Positions 44,891 to 54,045 are shown, counted from the first letter of the stretch. The stretch is 64,000 nt of DNA from Immundisolibacter cernigliae (GCF_001697225.1 NZ_CP014671.1:1302001-1366000); one strand, 5' to 3'. Notes: generated by a model not told the origin, from the letters alone. Numbers and translations are program-made.

Positions 44891-46414
44891 TCACTTCTTC
44901 GATACGGCGCTCATTGCGATGCCAGCGCCACGTCCCCCAGCGTCTTTGGCGTCCGAGGTGGCAGTGGACAACCCCTGCACGATATTTCCCGTGCGCACGC
45001 CTGCCCAGGCCAATGCCATGACCCAGAACGTCGGCAGCACGATGAACATCATCGCCATGACGAAGTTGAGCAGCATGTCGCCAAAGGCGTTGTTCAAGCC
45101 AATCAGCGGATCGAAGTTCGTGTGCGGCCTGTCCGCGCCAAACCCCCAGCCGTAGAGCGCGTCCAGGATCGTGCTGTCGATCCAGCGCGCGAGCTGGAAC
45201 CAGAAGTCCACGAAGAACAGCGCGAACTGGACGCAGCTCACGGTCACCATCGTCTTCAGGTCGTAGGTGCCAATCAGCAGCACCAGCGGGATGCAGATGA
45301 CGAGCGCCATCTTGAGCATCGTCAGCACCATCGGCAGCGCCTGGCGCACCACATCCATCGCGGGAAAGAAGGCCAGCGAGCCCACGGTCAGCCCCAGGTC
45401 GGCCGCGCCGCGCGTGACGATGTTCGGCAGCGTCTTGTCGATCTGGCCGCCGTAGTCGGTGTAGACGGCGCCCTGGTTCATCTTCTGCTGCCGCGGTGAG
45501 ACGACCGCGCGGATCACCGAGTCATTGACCTCGCTCTGCGACAGGAAGCCCGCCCAGCGCCCGATGCGGGTCAGCAGGTCCGGGTCGACCTGTGCCAGCA
45601 GCCGGCCGCGCAGCCCTTGGTCGCCATCGGCCCACCACTGCCGGCAGGACGGATAGCCGCCGCCGCTGTCCACCTGTGCCAGCCCCGCATCGCGGGTCGC
45701 GTCGTAGGGCCAGGCCGTGCGTGGGGTCTTGGAGCGATAGGTGTCGTAGAAGCCGGCCGTGTCGAGGAAGTAGCTCGACCCGATCCAGGTGACGTCGTTC
45801 ATCTGTTCGTCGGAGAGCGTCGGCCGGTTCATGAACAGCTTGGCGCGCGACGGCCCATAGCAGTCGTGCGTGAAGTCGGCGACCTCCTGTGCCAGCACCG
45901 GATCGTCGATGCGCGTGGCATCGACTTCCATGCGAATCTGACGCAGGTCGGTGCCGCAGGGAATCGCCGCCACCGCCGCGCCCGTGACCGCCTTCGAGAT
46001 GGCGTGCATGAAGAACCACCACACCGGCACCAGCGCGCTCTGGTCGTTGAGGGTGGTGTAGACGTTGGCCCAGCCCGTGTCGCTGGGCAGCGGGACGCTG
46101 ACCTGGCATTGCGCGGAGCGCGTGGTGTCGAACCTGATCGTGGCCAGATCCACCGGGATGAACGGGATGCCGGCGAACAGGATGACCACGATCGCTACCC
46201 ACACCCGGTTCTCGATGCGCATCGATGACAGCACGCCCTTGTTGCCCTCGTCCGCGCCTTCGCTGCGGGCCTTGAGCCATTCCTGGATGACGATGGCCAC
46301 GAACGGCAGCGCGAACACGCCGCTGGCCACGAGGATGCTCCAGATGCCGTTGTTGACCACCCAGGCCACCAGGGTCAGGTAATACTCCAGGTAGTCCGTG
46401 GTGTAGAGCGTCAT
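44891..46414 (-). CDS. TraG-N-like conjugation membrane protein
   Basis: A 507-aa protein with hydrophobic helices at both ends (YLTLVAWVVNNGIWSILVASGVFALPFVAIVI; VLTMLKMALVICIPLVLLIGTYDLKTMV; FVMAMMFIVLPTFWVMALAWAGV) and a central periplasmic domain with Cys residues (SCRQWWADGDQGLR). This is the TraG N-terminal family of F- and GI-type systems, involved in mating-pair stabilisation. It ends the minus-strand operon next to DUF3742. The cytoplasmic/periplasmic C-terminal extension of F TraG is missing, as is usual for the ICE version. Confidence 0.9.
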   Translation of the reverse strand: MTLYTTDYLEYYLTLVAWVVNNGIWSILVASGVFALPFVAIVIQEWLKARSEGADEGNKGVLSSMRIENRVWVAIVVILFAGIPFIPVDLATIRFDTTRSAQCQVSVPLPSDTGWANVYTTLNDQSALVPVWWFFMHAISKAVTGAAVAAIPCGTDLRQIRMEVDATRIDDPVLAQEVADFTHDCYGPSRAKLFMNRPTLSDEQMNDVTWIGSSYFLDTAGFYDTYRSKTPRTAWPYDATRDAGLAQVDSGGGYPSCRQWWADGDQGLRGRLLAQVDPDLLTRIGRWAGFLSQSEVNDSVIRAVVSPRQQKMNQGAVYTDYGGQIDKTLPNIVTRGAADLGLTVGSLAFFPAMDVVRQALPMVLTMLKMALVICIPLVLLIGTYDLKTMVTVSCVQFALFFVDFWFQLARWIDSTILDALYGWGFGADRPHTNFDPLIGLNNAFGDMLLNFVMAMMFIVLPTFWVMALAWAGVRTGNIVQGLSTATSDAKDAGGRGAGIAMSAVSKK

Positions 46415-46429
46415 GCCTGCCTCGCGGTC

Positions 46430-46783
46430 TCAGCCGTGCCGCAGCAGTTGGCTGGCTTCCAGCGCGACCACGGCGATCACGGCCGCGATCTGCATGCGCA
46501 GCAGGCGCTGACGCGCCTCGCGGGACGGCTCCCGCCGCAGCAGGCGCCGGCGCATCCACCACCAGCCGTAGGCCGTCGCTCCGTAGAGGCACAGCCGCCA
46601 CAGGAAGAAATGGCCGGCGTGCGCCTGCAGCCAGTGCTGCCAGCCCTCGACGCCGCCGACCACGTCGATGCCGGCGATGTTCACCACCGCCGCGGCGGCG
46701 ACCACCAGCACGGTCCACAGCAGCGCCACGCCGACGCGGCGGTTGAACAGCCATGGCAGCCGCAGCCAGGCCAGGCGGCTCAT
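46430..46783 (-). CDS. Conserved ICE membrane protein
   Basis: A 117-aa protein with three hydrophobic stretches (VGVALLWTVLVVAAAAVVNIAG, FFLWRLCLYGATAYGWWWMRRR and MQIAAVIAVVALEASQLL). It overlaps the TIGR03755-like gene (ATGA) and sits 15 bp before the TraG-like gene. Small membrane proteins in this slot recur in GI-type elements, but I do not recognise a named family. It probably belongs to the mating apparatus by position. Confidence 0.75.
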   Translation of the reverse strand: MSRLAWLRLPWLFNRRVGVALLWTVLVVAAAAVVNIAGIDVVGGVEGWQHWLQAHAGHFFLWRLCLYGATAYGWWWMRRRLLRREPSREARQRLLRMQIAAVIAVVALEASQLLRHG

Positions 46784-48186
46784 GGCGTACCGCGCCGCGG
46801 CTTCTGGACCTCCCGCAGACGGTCGCGCGTGGTGTCGCCCTCGAAGATGCCGCGCGAGCCGGCAGCGCGGGTGCCGTGGCGCTGGATGATCGCCATCGCC
46901 GAGTTGCCGGCCAGCGTGCGCCGCAGCTCCAGCTCGGTCTTGAGGTTGTCGATCTCCTGCTCCAGCGCGCTGTTCTCCTGGTCGACCGCCTGCACGGCCA
47001 GCTCGTTGGCGGCGACGTTGGGCTCCTTCTTGCCGGTCAGCAGCGTGCGTTGCAGCAGCAGGGCCTTCTCCAGCACGCTGGACAGCGCCGCCTCGGACGC
47101 CAGGCGCTTGCCCAGCAGGTCCTGGTCGGGTTCGTCGCGCAGGGCCTCGATCACGCCGCGGGTGATCGGCAGCGAGCGGCTGCCGGCCGCGTCGAGATCG
47201 GCCGGCGTCGTCGGCCGGGCGCCCGTCACGAGCTCCTGCAGCGCCTGCAGCCTGGTCTCGTATTCTTCCTGGATCAGGGGCGTCAGCCCGACGCCGGGCG
47301 TGGTCCGGGTCTTCATGCAGTTCTCGCAGGTGCGTTGCTCGCGTTCGCCCAGCACGCGGGTCGCAAAGGCCGCGGCCGCGCCAGGCGACGACCAGGCCTG
47401 GCAGGTCAGGCGGTTGCCGCAGGCGCTGCGCGCGATCGACGAGGTATCGGTGACGCTGCGCCCGTTGAGCAGGTTGTAGCCCGCGCGCGTCACATCGCCG
47501 ACCACCTTGATCGAACTCTGACCGGAGCCGCCCGCGTTGCCGCCGCCCACCCAGGGCACGCCGTTGTTCCCCTTGTTGGACTCGGCCTGCTCGATGGCGG
47601 AGACGGCATCGGTGCTGCCGACTGCGTCCCGCAGCGCCATCCCCTCGGCGAGCTGGTCCCAGCCGGCCTGGCCGCCGGCCATGTCCGCCATCCGATTGGC
47701 GATGGCCCGGCAGGTCATCTTCGAGCGGTCGAAGTCCAGGCGCGCCTGCAGGATGCCGTTGGTCAGCAGGTTGTACAGGCCCGGGTCGGCGCGCTGGATG
47801 ATCAGGGCCGGCAGCGAGGCCACGGCGCTGGTGGCGCTCTGTATCACGCTGCTCATGATCGTCTGGAAGCCGTTGGTGATGCCGTTGAGCTGGTTCTGCA
47901 GCGTCGTGGTGATGCTCATGTCGCCGCAGATCAGGTTGCTGTTCCAGCCGATGCCCACGCCGATGCTGTGCATGTTGCCGGCACCCCCCATCGACACGGC
48001 CCGGCCGCCGCCGATGCTGTAGAGCACGTCGTCGCCGATCACGCTGCCGCTGACGTTCACGCCATTGGGGTCGATGCGCGTCTGCGCCCAGGCGGCGCCG
48101 ACGGCCGGCGTGACGGCCGCCACGAGCAGCGTGGCCCGCAGGCACGGCTTCGCGCGGCGCAGGAAGTCAGTGAGGAAGGCCTTCAT
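46780..48186 (-). CDS. ICE conjugation protein, TIGR03755-like
   Basis: A 468-aa exported protein: signal peptide (ATLLVAAVTPAVGAAWA), GDDVLYSIGGGRAVSMG, LICGDMSITTTLQNQLNGIT and the Cys pairs MTCRAIANRM and QRTCENCMKTR, then a coiled region (VDQENSALEQEIDNLKTELELRR). It resembles TraH-type pilus-assembly proteins in F-like systems. The start MKAFLTDF has GAGGAA 8 nt upstream and is preferred over an ATG/GTG 16 codons earlier. It follows the TIGR03756-like gene. The TIGR assignment is from memory of the family order, not a search. Confidence 0.85.
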   Translation of the reverse strand: MKAFLTDFLRRAKPCLRATLLVAAVTPAVGAAWAQTRIDPNGVNVSGSVIGDDVLYSIGGGRAVSMGGAGNMHSIGVGIGWNSNLICGDMSITTTLQNQLNGITNGFQTIMSSVIQSATSAVASLPALIIQRADPGLYNLLTNGILQARLDFDRSKMTCRAIANRMADMAGGQAGWDQLAEGMALRDAVGSTDAVSAIEQAESNKGNNGVPWVGGGNAGGSGQSSIKVVGDVTRAGYNLLNGRSVTDTSSIARSACGNRLTCQAWSSPGAAAAFATRVLGEREQRTCENCMKTRTTPGVGLTPLIQEEYETRLQALQELVTGARPTTPADLDAAGSRSLPITRGVIEALRDEPDQDLLGKRLASEAALSSVLEKALLLQRTLLTGKKEPNVAANELAVQAVDQENSALEQEIDNLKTELELRRTLAGNSAMAIIQRHGTRAAGSRGIFEGDTTRDRLREVQKPRRGTP

Positions 48187-48196
48187 CGTCGGTTCC

Positions 48197-49141
48197 TCAC
48201 ATGAAATCGACGCTGCCGAGGAAGACCTGGCCACGGCGCCGGCAGCAGGAGTACGGCCGCCACAAGGCCCAGGCGTAGCCGCCCTGCTGGGCCTGCACGC
48301 GGGTGCGGCCGTGCGGGAAGACCACGCAACTGTTCGAGAGCGTGGGCGTCAGCTCCTGCCACTTGCCCGTCGATGCGTCGGTCTCCATCAGCGCGCCGGC
48401 CGGCCAGTAGCCGTCGCGGGCGTTGGCCAGCAGGGGCTGGTACACGTGAATCTGGTTGCGGCGCGTCACGATGTCGCCCGCGCGCTGCGCGACCACGGCG
48501 CCGCTCTTGTGGTCGTCGGTCTGGTGCAGGAAGCCACCGCGGGGATACACGTTGCCCCAGAGGTTCAGGCCGGTGCGCGTACCGATTTCGCGCCGGCCGG
48601 GGATGAGCGCTTCGGGGTAGAACGCCTCCGGAATGTTGTAGCGCCAGCCGATCGTGTCGAGCGTGCTCAGCAGATACGGCATGAAGGCCGTGCCAGCGCC
48701 TTCGCAGGTGTAGCCGGCGGCGCTGGCGAACCGGCTGAACACCATCCCGGCCGGATGGCCGATGACATCGGCGTTCTTGAACCTGGCGAGGTTGTTCTCG
48801 TTGTCGTGATTGGTCGTGCCGTCACCGCCCGCCTTGGCGGTCGCGTTCGGCATGCTCATTGCCCTGACTTCCAGCCACGGGTTCTCGCCGGTGTTCGAGT
48901 AGCTCGACACCACCGCATCGGGGACGTAGTGGCGCACCTTGACGGAGGTGCGAACCGAGCAGCCGAAGGGCGTGCAGTACAGCCAGTGGCAGATGCCGAC
49001 CACGCGGTATTCAAGGCAGTCGGGGGACAGCGCCGACGACACGATGGTGGCGGTGTCCAGGGCGAACGTCGACGTGGCCGCGCCGAGCAGCAGCGAGGCG
49101 GCGGTGGCGCGCAGGCGCCGGGATGCCCGTAGGAGGTTCAC
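48197..49141 (-). CDS. ICE conjugation protein, TIGR03756-like (TraU-type)
   Basis: A 314-aa exported protein with Cys-rich periplasmic sequence: PDCLEYRVVGICHWLYCTPFGC, YTCEGAGTAFMPYLLSTLD, NSCVVFPHGRTR and WRPYSCCRRRG. These resemble TraU, the disulfide-rich protein of F-type DNA transfer. GTG start overlaps the TIGR03757-like stop (GTGA). Many disulfides imply dependence on a DsbA-type helper; one is encoded farther along in the same operon (54736-55479). Confidence 0.86.
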   Translation of the reverse strand: MNLLRASRRLRATAASLLLGAATSTFALDTATIVSSALSPDCLEYRVVGICHWLYCTPFGCSVRTSVKVRHYVPDAVVSSYSNTGENPWLEVRAMSMPNATAKAGGDGTTNHDNENNLARFKNADVIGHPAGMVFSRFASAAGYTCEGAGTAFMPYLLSTLDTIGWRYNIPEAFYPEALIPGRREIGTRTGLNLWGNVYPRGGFLHQTDDHKSGAVVAQRAGDIVTRRNQIHVYQPLLANARDGYWPAGALMETDASTGKWQELTPTLSNSCVVFPHGRTRVQAQQGGYAWALWRPYSCCRRRGQVFLGSVDFM

Positions 49142-49581
49142 GGCTGCCTGGTCCGGTAGGCGTCGATGCGCGCGGCGGCGCGGTGCACGTCGGGCTCGCC
49201 GTAGACCACGTAGCGTCGATCGACCACCACGGCGGGAATCTTGGCGATGCCCAGCCCCCAGGCGTCTGCGACACCCTGATAGGCATGGCCGATGCGGCGC
49301 TGCAGGGCCTCGCCGCCGTCATGCAACCGCTGCTGCACTACGGCTGCGGCCTGTTGCGGGTCGGCCGGCAGGTGTGCGGCGAGTTCGACCTCAATGCGCG
49401 CGGCTTGGTCCAGCTCGATGACCCGCACGCCGGCCGGGGCCTGCACCGGATGACGGCTGTCGGTGACGACGAGCACGTCGGCTGCTGCAGTCTGGGTGAA
49501 CATGAACAGCACTGCCCACAGTCCGGGCGCAATGCGGATGGTCGGCAGCCGGGGCGAAGCCTTGAAGACGGGGACCGGCAT
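49138..49581 (-). CDS. ICE conjugation protein, TIGR03757-like
   Basis: A 147-aa exported protein: signal region IRIAPGLWAVLFMFTQTAAA, then VLVVTDSRHPVQAPAGVRVIELDQAARIE and AWGLGIAKIPAVVVDRRYVVYGEPDVHRA. The pattern DSRHP...IPAVVVD matches the small TIGR03757 family (thioredoxin-like, related to TrbC/TraW C-termini). It comes directly after the three-gene cassette, where the operon is interrupted by 143 bp. Confidence 0.86.
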   Translation of the reverse strand: MPVPVFKASPRLPTIRIAPGLWAVLFMFTQTAAADVLVVTDSRHPVQAPAGVRVIELDQAARIEVELAAHLPADPQQAAAVVQQRLHDGGEALQRRIGHAYQGVADAWGLGIAKIPAVVVDRRYVVYGEPDVHRAAARIDAYRTRQP

Positions 49582-49724
49582 ATCGGGCGTCCTTGGAGTC
49601 GATCAAAGTCACAGTCGACTTCAAGTGCCGATCTGGCGCGACAAAGAAACCGCATCCGGCCCTTGCCGGTTTCATGCCCTATGCCGTTGTGGGCGTTGTG
49701 TTTGCCTCCTGCCGGAGGCGGAGA

Positions 49725-50393
49725 TCAGGTGCGGGACGCTGGGGTGCCAGCGAACCCAAGAAACGCATGATGTAAGCGAATCGGCATCGACGGCTTGGAG
49801 CGTGCATGTAGGCTCTGCCAAGTCCCGTCACTGATGTCGCTCGGGGCGAGGCGATCTACCGAGCGCGAAACTCTTCTCAGGTAAGCGTTGACGCCATCCG
49901 CGGATTCCGAAGGCGAGCCGGAGAGAACATAGCCCACCATGAAGCCGATTGCGTGGTTCTCTCCGTACTTCTCCCGGACGAATCGATCCATGCCTTCGAC
50001 CACGTACTCGCGGCACAGGTGGGTGTCCGACCCGGCAATGCGCTTGCATTCGATGACTGCATGCGGGTCATGCTCCTGCGTGCGGAGGAAGACTTCGATC
50101 AACATCAGAGGAATATCGGTGCGCCCGTCCGGCAACACCACGCTTGCTTTGGATCGCGACTCAGTTCCCGGCAGCACGATCAGCTTCCATGGGGAGTTTC
50201 TTAGCACTCCACGCATTCCATCGCGCAGGCGCTCCGTCATGAGCACCTCGCCAGCGTTGGCATTCACGTCCTCGGCTGCGCATGCTCGCTGCCAACCTGC
50301 GGCCAGTGTCAGCAGAATGACCGCCACGACCTCGGGCTGAATTTCAATGAACTCTCTGCCCAATGCAGGAGGTGTCTCATAGGGGATCCTCAA
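49725..50393 (-). CDS. PD-(D/E)XK nuclease-like protein, third gene of cassette
   Basis: A 222-aa protein, not matched to a named family. It shows a restriction-like active-site pattern: Glu54 in MTERLRDGM, Asp93 in LPDGRTDIPLML, then Glu115-Cys-Lys117 in PHAVIECKRIAG, followed by the helix YVVEGMDRFVREKYG and GFMVGYVLSG. These spacings fit a PD-(D/E)XK fold (D-x21-E-x-K). The start is TTG overlapping the methyltransferase stop; Met52 is an alternative. A hydrophobic stretch near residues 22-34 could mimic a signal peptide, yet the nuclease reading favours a cytoplasmic protein. By context it is the cutting partner of the methyltransferase upstream. Confidence 0.7.
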   Translation of the reverse strand: MRIPYETPPALGREFIEIQPEVVAVILLTLAAGWQRACAAEDVNANAGEVLMTERLRDGMRGVLRNSPWKLIVLPGTESRSKASVVLPDGRTDIPLMLIEVFLRTQEHDPHAVIECKRIAGSDTHLCREYVVEGMDRFVREKYGENHAIGFMVGYVLSGSPSESADGVNAYLRRVSRSVDRLAPSDISDGTWQSLHARSKPSMPIRLHHAFLGFAGTPASRT

Positions 50394-53353
50394 ACATTTC
50401 CCCCTGAAAAGCTCTCCGCGACCACTGCATCGGCATCTTCCAGTGCCGCTATGCCCATCCAGTAGCGCCGCGCTGATGGCTTGATAATCACGACTTCGTT
50501 GCGTCCGTGTACACGCAATTCCCGCTCTGCACTGAGCGCGGTCGCGATCTTGACTTTCAGGCGCCTGCCGATACGTACTAGTACGTCGCCCAATTCGCCT
50601 TGTGGCGCCACGACGCTCACACTCGCATTGCCCGGTCCCTCTTCCAAGACAAAGCGCACGACACGCAAGGCCGAACTGCTTGGCAAGTCAAGCACTTCGG
50701 CGCGCATGTGCCGCTTATTGCGAACGGAAAGCCAACCCTCGATAACGGACAGGAACGTCCTGGCATACGCTGCAATGTCGGTACGGCTATCCGAGGGTTC
50801 CACTGACGACTCGCGGCCGGTTTCCCATTGCCACCCGGCGCGTAGAAGCCCGTCTCGAATGACAACTCGGTTGGCATCGTTCAGTTCGTACAGATCGAAG
50901 ACAGCTTCGTCTAGATCAGCCCATCCTCTCGCGCCGGCGCCGTGGGCACGCAAGTTCTTCTCAATCTGCAGCAGGCGCTGGCCAGCCTCAGATTTCACTG
51001 CGCTCACGAAGTCAGGCACAGGCAGGAAGCTGAGGTCGCGAGCCAGCAGCTTCCTCTTGTAGATTCCAAACTCTGAAGCGGTCAGATAGAAGAACCATGT
51101 CGCAAAAGCAGAACTCAACACGGTAGCAAGCAAATGTGCCGTCCGCGTGTGCTCTCTCGGAAGGGACACTGCGAAGTATGAGTTCGTGAAAACGAGATCC
51201 CGCTCGGAGACGGCCGCCAAGACGCGCGGACTCCCCAGAAGCATTTCCTTCACGATGAGAAGCGGGGCTTGATATATCTCCCGTGATCTTGGCCATTGTG
51301 CCTTCGATTGGCTGAAGGTCGGCAGAGCATCGGGAATGTTGAAGTGCTGCATGTCTTTGACTTGCAGTACCTCCAGCCCTCTTAGCGGGCGAGCATCGCG
51401 CGTCTGGTTTTCTGAGGCCCCTCGAATCAATCCAACCTGGAAGGTAGTGTCGAGTAGTGAGAGTTGCTCGCCCAGACTTCTGTGGTCCAACGTCAACTCA
51501 TCCAACAATAGAAGGTCACGGCGTCGGCCAATGGCTGCTGCCTTAAGCTTCAACGGCTGTTCTTGGATTTCGCCGAGCGTCAAAGTGATGACGTCACTCG
51601 GCGCCACCTCGAACGAATGAGTCCTTGCACCGCTGGGCGTCCACGGGATCTGAACGACCGTGACCTGATCCGTTCGCTGCGTCGGCCGATGACGGGCAAA
51701 GAGAACCACTGCAGGCATGGCTGCAGTCGCGAAGAGCCAACTGCACAAATTGGACAGATTGACCAAGGTGATCGGAGCCAGGGCTCGCATCACATGCTGA
51801 GCTGCTGCCATGCCGGTGCCGCTGCGGCTGAAGAACGGCATCGCGCTAAGAATGATGCCGAAGCGAGTCTTCTCATGTGAGAACTCGGCCGCACGCAACA
51901 CGAAATCCAGGCCTTCACCACGCGGTTGCGCGGGTACGCCCGCAACCCTGGTCTTGCGCCGCGCTTCGGTTCCTGTCTGCCCTTTAAAGCTCCAAGGGGG
52001 ATTGCCTACGATCAGGTCGAACTGCTTCAGTCCCGCCGGCGTCGCCAGCACGGCCTTGCCATTTCCGTCACGTTCGACCGTACGAGCGTCACCGACGAGC
52101 AATGTCCTGCCGATCAATGGCTGGAACTTCAGGGACTGCGGTGGCTGCGGGTCAGGGTCCAGCTCAAGCGCAGCCAGGTATAGGCTGAACGCAGCGACGC
52201 GAATCGCGGCTTCGCTGATGTCCACGCCATAGACTTGCCCATAGAGTGTCGAGCGTATCACCTCCCTCGTGGGCGGCTGACCTTGCGATCGAAGATGAAC
52301 CAAGCGCCGCAACGCTTCGACCAGGAAGACACCAGAGCCGCACGTCAAATCCAGCACCGACTCCCGTCCAGATAGGCCATCCATGACCTCATCAAGGATC
52401 AGCGAGACGACGGACAGCCGCGTGTAATGCACGCCGTTTCGCAACGCTTCTGTGCGCTTTCCGTTTGTCCGCGGCTCAGCGTGCGCGAACTGCTCATAGA
52501 TCGAGCTGATAAGTTCGACCGGAATTACGTCGAACTGGTAGGGGAAGAAGCTGAGCTGCCCGCTTTCAGGATCGGCAGCCTCCAGGAACTCCGCAACCCG
52601 CGTCAAGTGGTGTGCGGCTGGTGTCGTTTTCACCGACGAAGGCGGAAACATATCGCCGTTGAAGGTCTGGGCCAGCCATGTGAACAGCTTGCTGGTCGCT
52701 GGCCGGTCGCGCAGTATCGCCGGCAACGCCGTGTGGCCGCATACCCGCTTCAACCGCGTCGCACTGACGATCTCGCGGTCAATCAGGTACTGCGTGAAGA
52801 TCACGCGCCCGATCAAGGCCTGCGCCGCGTCGCGCGCGAGATTGCCTGCGACCAAATCGCGTTCGAGACATCCAAGGTCGGACAGAAGCTTCTGATCGAC
52901 GCTGGTCTTGCGATCGATGGCCGGCACCTGGACCCAGAACTGGCCCGTCTCGATCGCCAGCCGGCCGGCGAACTCGTCCAGTTCATGAAGCGAAGCTTCG
53001 ATGTTCTCGAAACGCCGAAGCAAATGTTTCTGGGCATCGCCTTCTTTCATGGGCGTGCCGAAACCGTTGTACAGGTCGATACGCTGCGGCGAGATCACCC
53101 ACAGCAACGGCGCGAACCCCTCGTTCCAGACCTCTCGTCGCCACTGGCTGACCAGATCGTCTGCAGGCGCGCTTTGCTCAAACTTGAAGTAGACGGTCAA
53201 CGACGACGCGCTGCGCCACAATGCGTCCGGAACAAAAACGCGGCCGTGGCGCGAGGACTGCGCCTCAGCCCCCAATCGAAGGCCTGGCGCGGGTCGCCCG
53301 TCCGGCAGGTAGCCGGTTGCTGCGAGCACATGTTCCAGCGTGGCTGTGTTCAC
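50390..53353 (-). CDS. N6-adenine DNA methyltransferase-like protein with nuclease-like N-terminus
   Basis: A 987-aa protein, GTG start overlapping the HTH gene stop. The methyltransferase core lies around residues 330-560: SAM loop VLDLTCGSGVFLVEALRRL (near 331), YGVDISEAAIRVAAFSL, and catalytic FDLIVGNPPWSFKG (NPPW near 450). It is a large gamma-type enzyme as in type IIG/Eco57I or PglX proteins. The first 110 residues (TVYFKFEQ, VSQWRREVWNEGFAPLLWVIS, IDLYNGFG) resemble the nuclease-like leader of such enzymes, without obvious catalytic residues. The C-terminal 400 residues are probably a target-recognition domain. Its partner genes overlap by 4 bp on both sides. Confidence 0.82.
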   Translation of the reverse strand: MNTATLEHVLAATGYLPDGRPAPGLRLGAEAQSSRHGRVFVPDALWRSASSLTVYFKFEQSAPADDLVSQWRREVWNEGFAPLLWVISPQRIDLYNGFGTPMKEGDAQKHLLRRFENIEASLHELDEFAGRLAIETGQFWVQVPAIDRKTSVDQKLLSDLGCLERDLVAGNLARDAAQALIGRVIFTQYLIDREIVSATRLKRVCGHTALPAILRDRPATSKLFTWLAQTFNGDMFPPSSVKTTPAAHHLTRVAEFLEAADPESGQLSFFPYQFDVIPVELISSIYEQFAHAEPRTNGKRTEALRNGVHYTRLSVVSLILDEVMDGLSGRESVLDLTCGSGVFLVEALRRLVHLRSQGQPPTREVIRSTLYGQVYGVDISEAAIRVAAFSLYLAALELDPDPQPPQSLKFQPLIGRTLLVGDARTVERDGNGKAVLATPAGLKQFDLIVGNPPWSFKGQTGTEARRKTRVAGVPAQPRGEGLDFVLRAAEFSHEKTRFGIILSAMPFFSRSGTGMAAAQHVMRALAPITLVNLSNLCSWLFATAAMPAVVLFARHRPTQRTDQVTVVQIPWTPSGARTHSFEVAPSDVITLTLGEIQEQPLKLKAAAIGRRRDLLLLDELTLDHRSLGEQLSLLDTTFQVGLIRGASENQTRDARPLRGLEVLQVKDMQHFNIPDALPTFSQSKAQWPRSREIYQAPLLIVKEMLLGSPRVLAAVSERDLVFTNSYFAVSLPREHTRTAHLLATVLSSAFATWFFYLTASEFGIYKRKLLARDLSFLPVPDFVSAVKSEAGQRLLQIEKNLRAHGAGARGWADLDEAVFDLYELNDANRVVIRDGLLRAGWQWETGRESSVEPSDSRTDIAAYARTFLSVIEGWLSVRNKRHMRAEVLDLPSSSALRVVRFVLEEGPGNASVSVVAPQGELGDVLVRIGRRLKVKIATALSAERELRVHGRNEVVIIKPSARRYWMGIAALEDADAVVAESFSGGNV

Positions 53354-53826
53354 GCCCTGCTCCGGATAGCTTCCGGCGGAAACGGCAACGCTGCCTGGTT
53401 CGGCGCCGGGATGATCGGCAGCATGTGCTGCTGAAGCCGCGTGATCAACGGATCGAGCGGGATCACGAGAGTCGGTTGCGTCGGCGCCGGCGCAACCCCC
53501 TCGGGGCCGATATCGCACAGGGTCGCCGAAGTGGGCGTCACGAACGCCACGGACCCATTCAGCACCAACGCGCTACTGGTGCCCAGCAACCTAAAGAGCG
53601 TGTCCACGCCGACGCTGACGGTGGCGATGTGCACGCCCAATGAGCTGACCAGCTCATTGGTAACGGCCAAGCCAAGGAGATCGGCGAAGGTGAACCGGGC
53701 AGCCTTCCCGGTCTTGGACGCCAAGTAAGGCACGGTCTTGCGCCAATGCCGCACCGTCTCGACGGACACGCCGGTTAGCGTGCGCATCTGATCCTGAGTG
53801 TACTGGATGGCGGTGACGGCAGACAT
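53350..53826 (-). CDS. MerR-like helix-turn-helix regulator, first gene of cassette
   Basis: A 158-aa protein. Residues 8-55 form a MerR-like winged helix (YTQDQMRTLTGVSVETVRHWRKTVPYL, RFTFADLLGLAV). The remainder is hydrophobic-to-mixed, ends in a Pro-rich tail, and has no metal-binding Cys array. It may regulate the cassette or serve as a phase-specific repressor. Its GTGA overlap with the methyltransferase indicates one transcript. A sigma70-like promoter is visible 30 bp upstream. Confidence 0.8.
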   Translation of the reverse strand: MSAVTAIQYTQDQMRTLTGVSVETVRHWRKTVPYLASKTGKAARFTFADLLGLAVTNELVSSLGVHIATVSVGVDTLFRLLGTSSALVLNGSVAFVTPTSATLCDIGPEGVAPAPTQPTLVIPLDPLITRLQQHMLPIIPAPNQAALPFPPEAIRSRA

Positions 53827-53856
53827 TCGCGTTGCTTACAACTAGAAAATGCGTAC

Positions 53857-53885
53857 ATTCTGCCACGTAAAGGTGTGCTTCTCAA
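53857..53885 (-). promoter_or_regulatory. Candidate promoter of the HTH-methyltransferase-nuclease cassette
   Basis: On the minus strand TTGAGA (53880-53885) and CAGAAT (53857-53862) are separated by 17 bp, a fair sigma70 pair that points to the ATG at 53826. The region is AT-richer than the ICE genes on either side, consistent with an independent transcription unit. Unproven. Confidence 0.4.
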
Positions 53886-54045
53886 CCGGTAAAGGCCGGC
53901 TCAGCCGCCTATCCCGCAAGCTTTCAAGCTTCCGAAGATCGTGACCATCAGAATGCGTCGCGAACGTGGCAACCGGAACGTTCCATGGCAGTTCTAGTGG
54001 AGGCAAGAGGAACAGGCGCCCCGGAAGGGACGCCTGCGGTGCGGA

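Noticed and set aside
49725-50393. Exported protein because of a hydrophobic stretch at residues 22-34
   Set aside because: The stretch is short, not preceded by a basic N-terminus, and the rest carries a nuclease-like D...E-x-K pattern coupled to a cytoplasmic methyltransferase.
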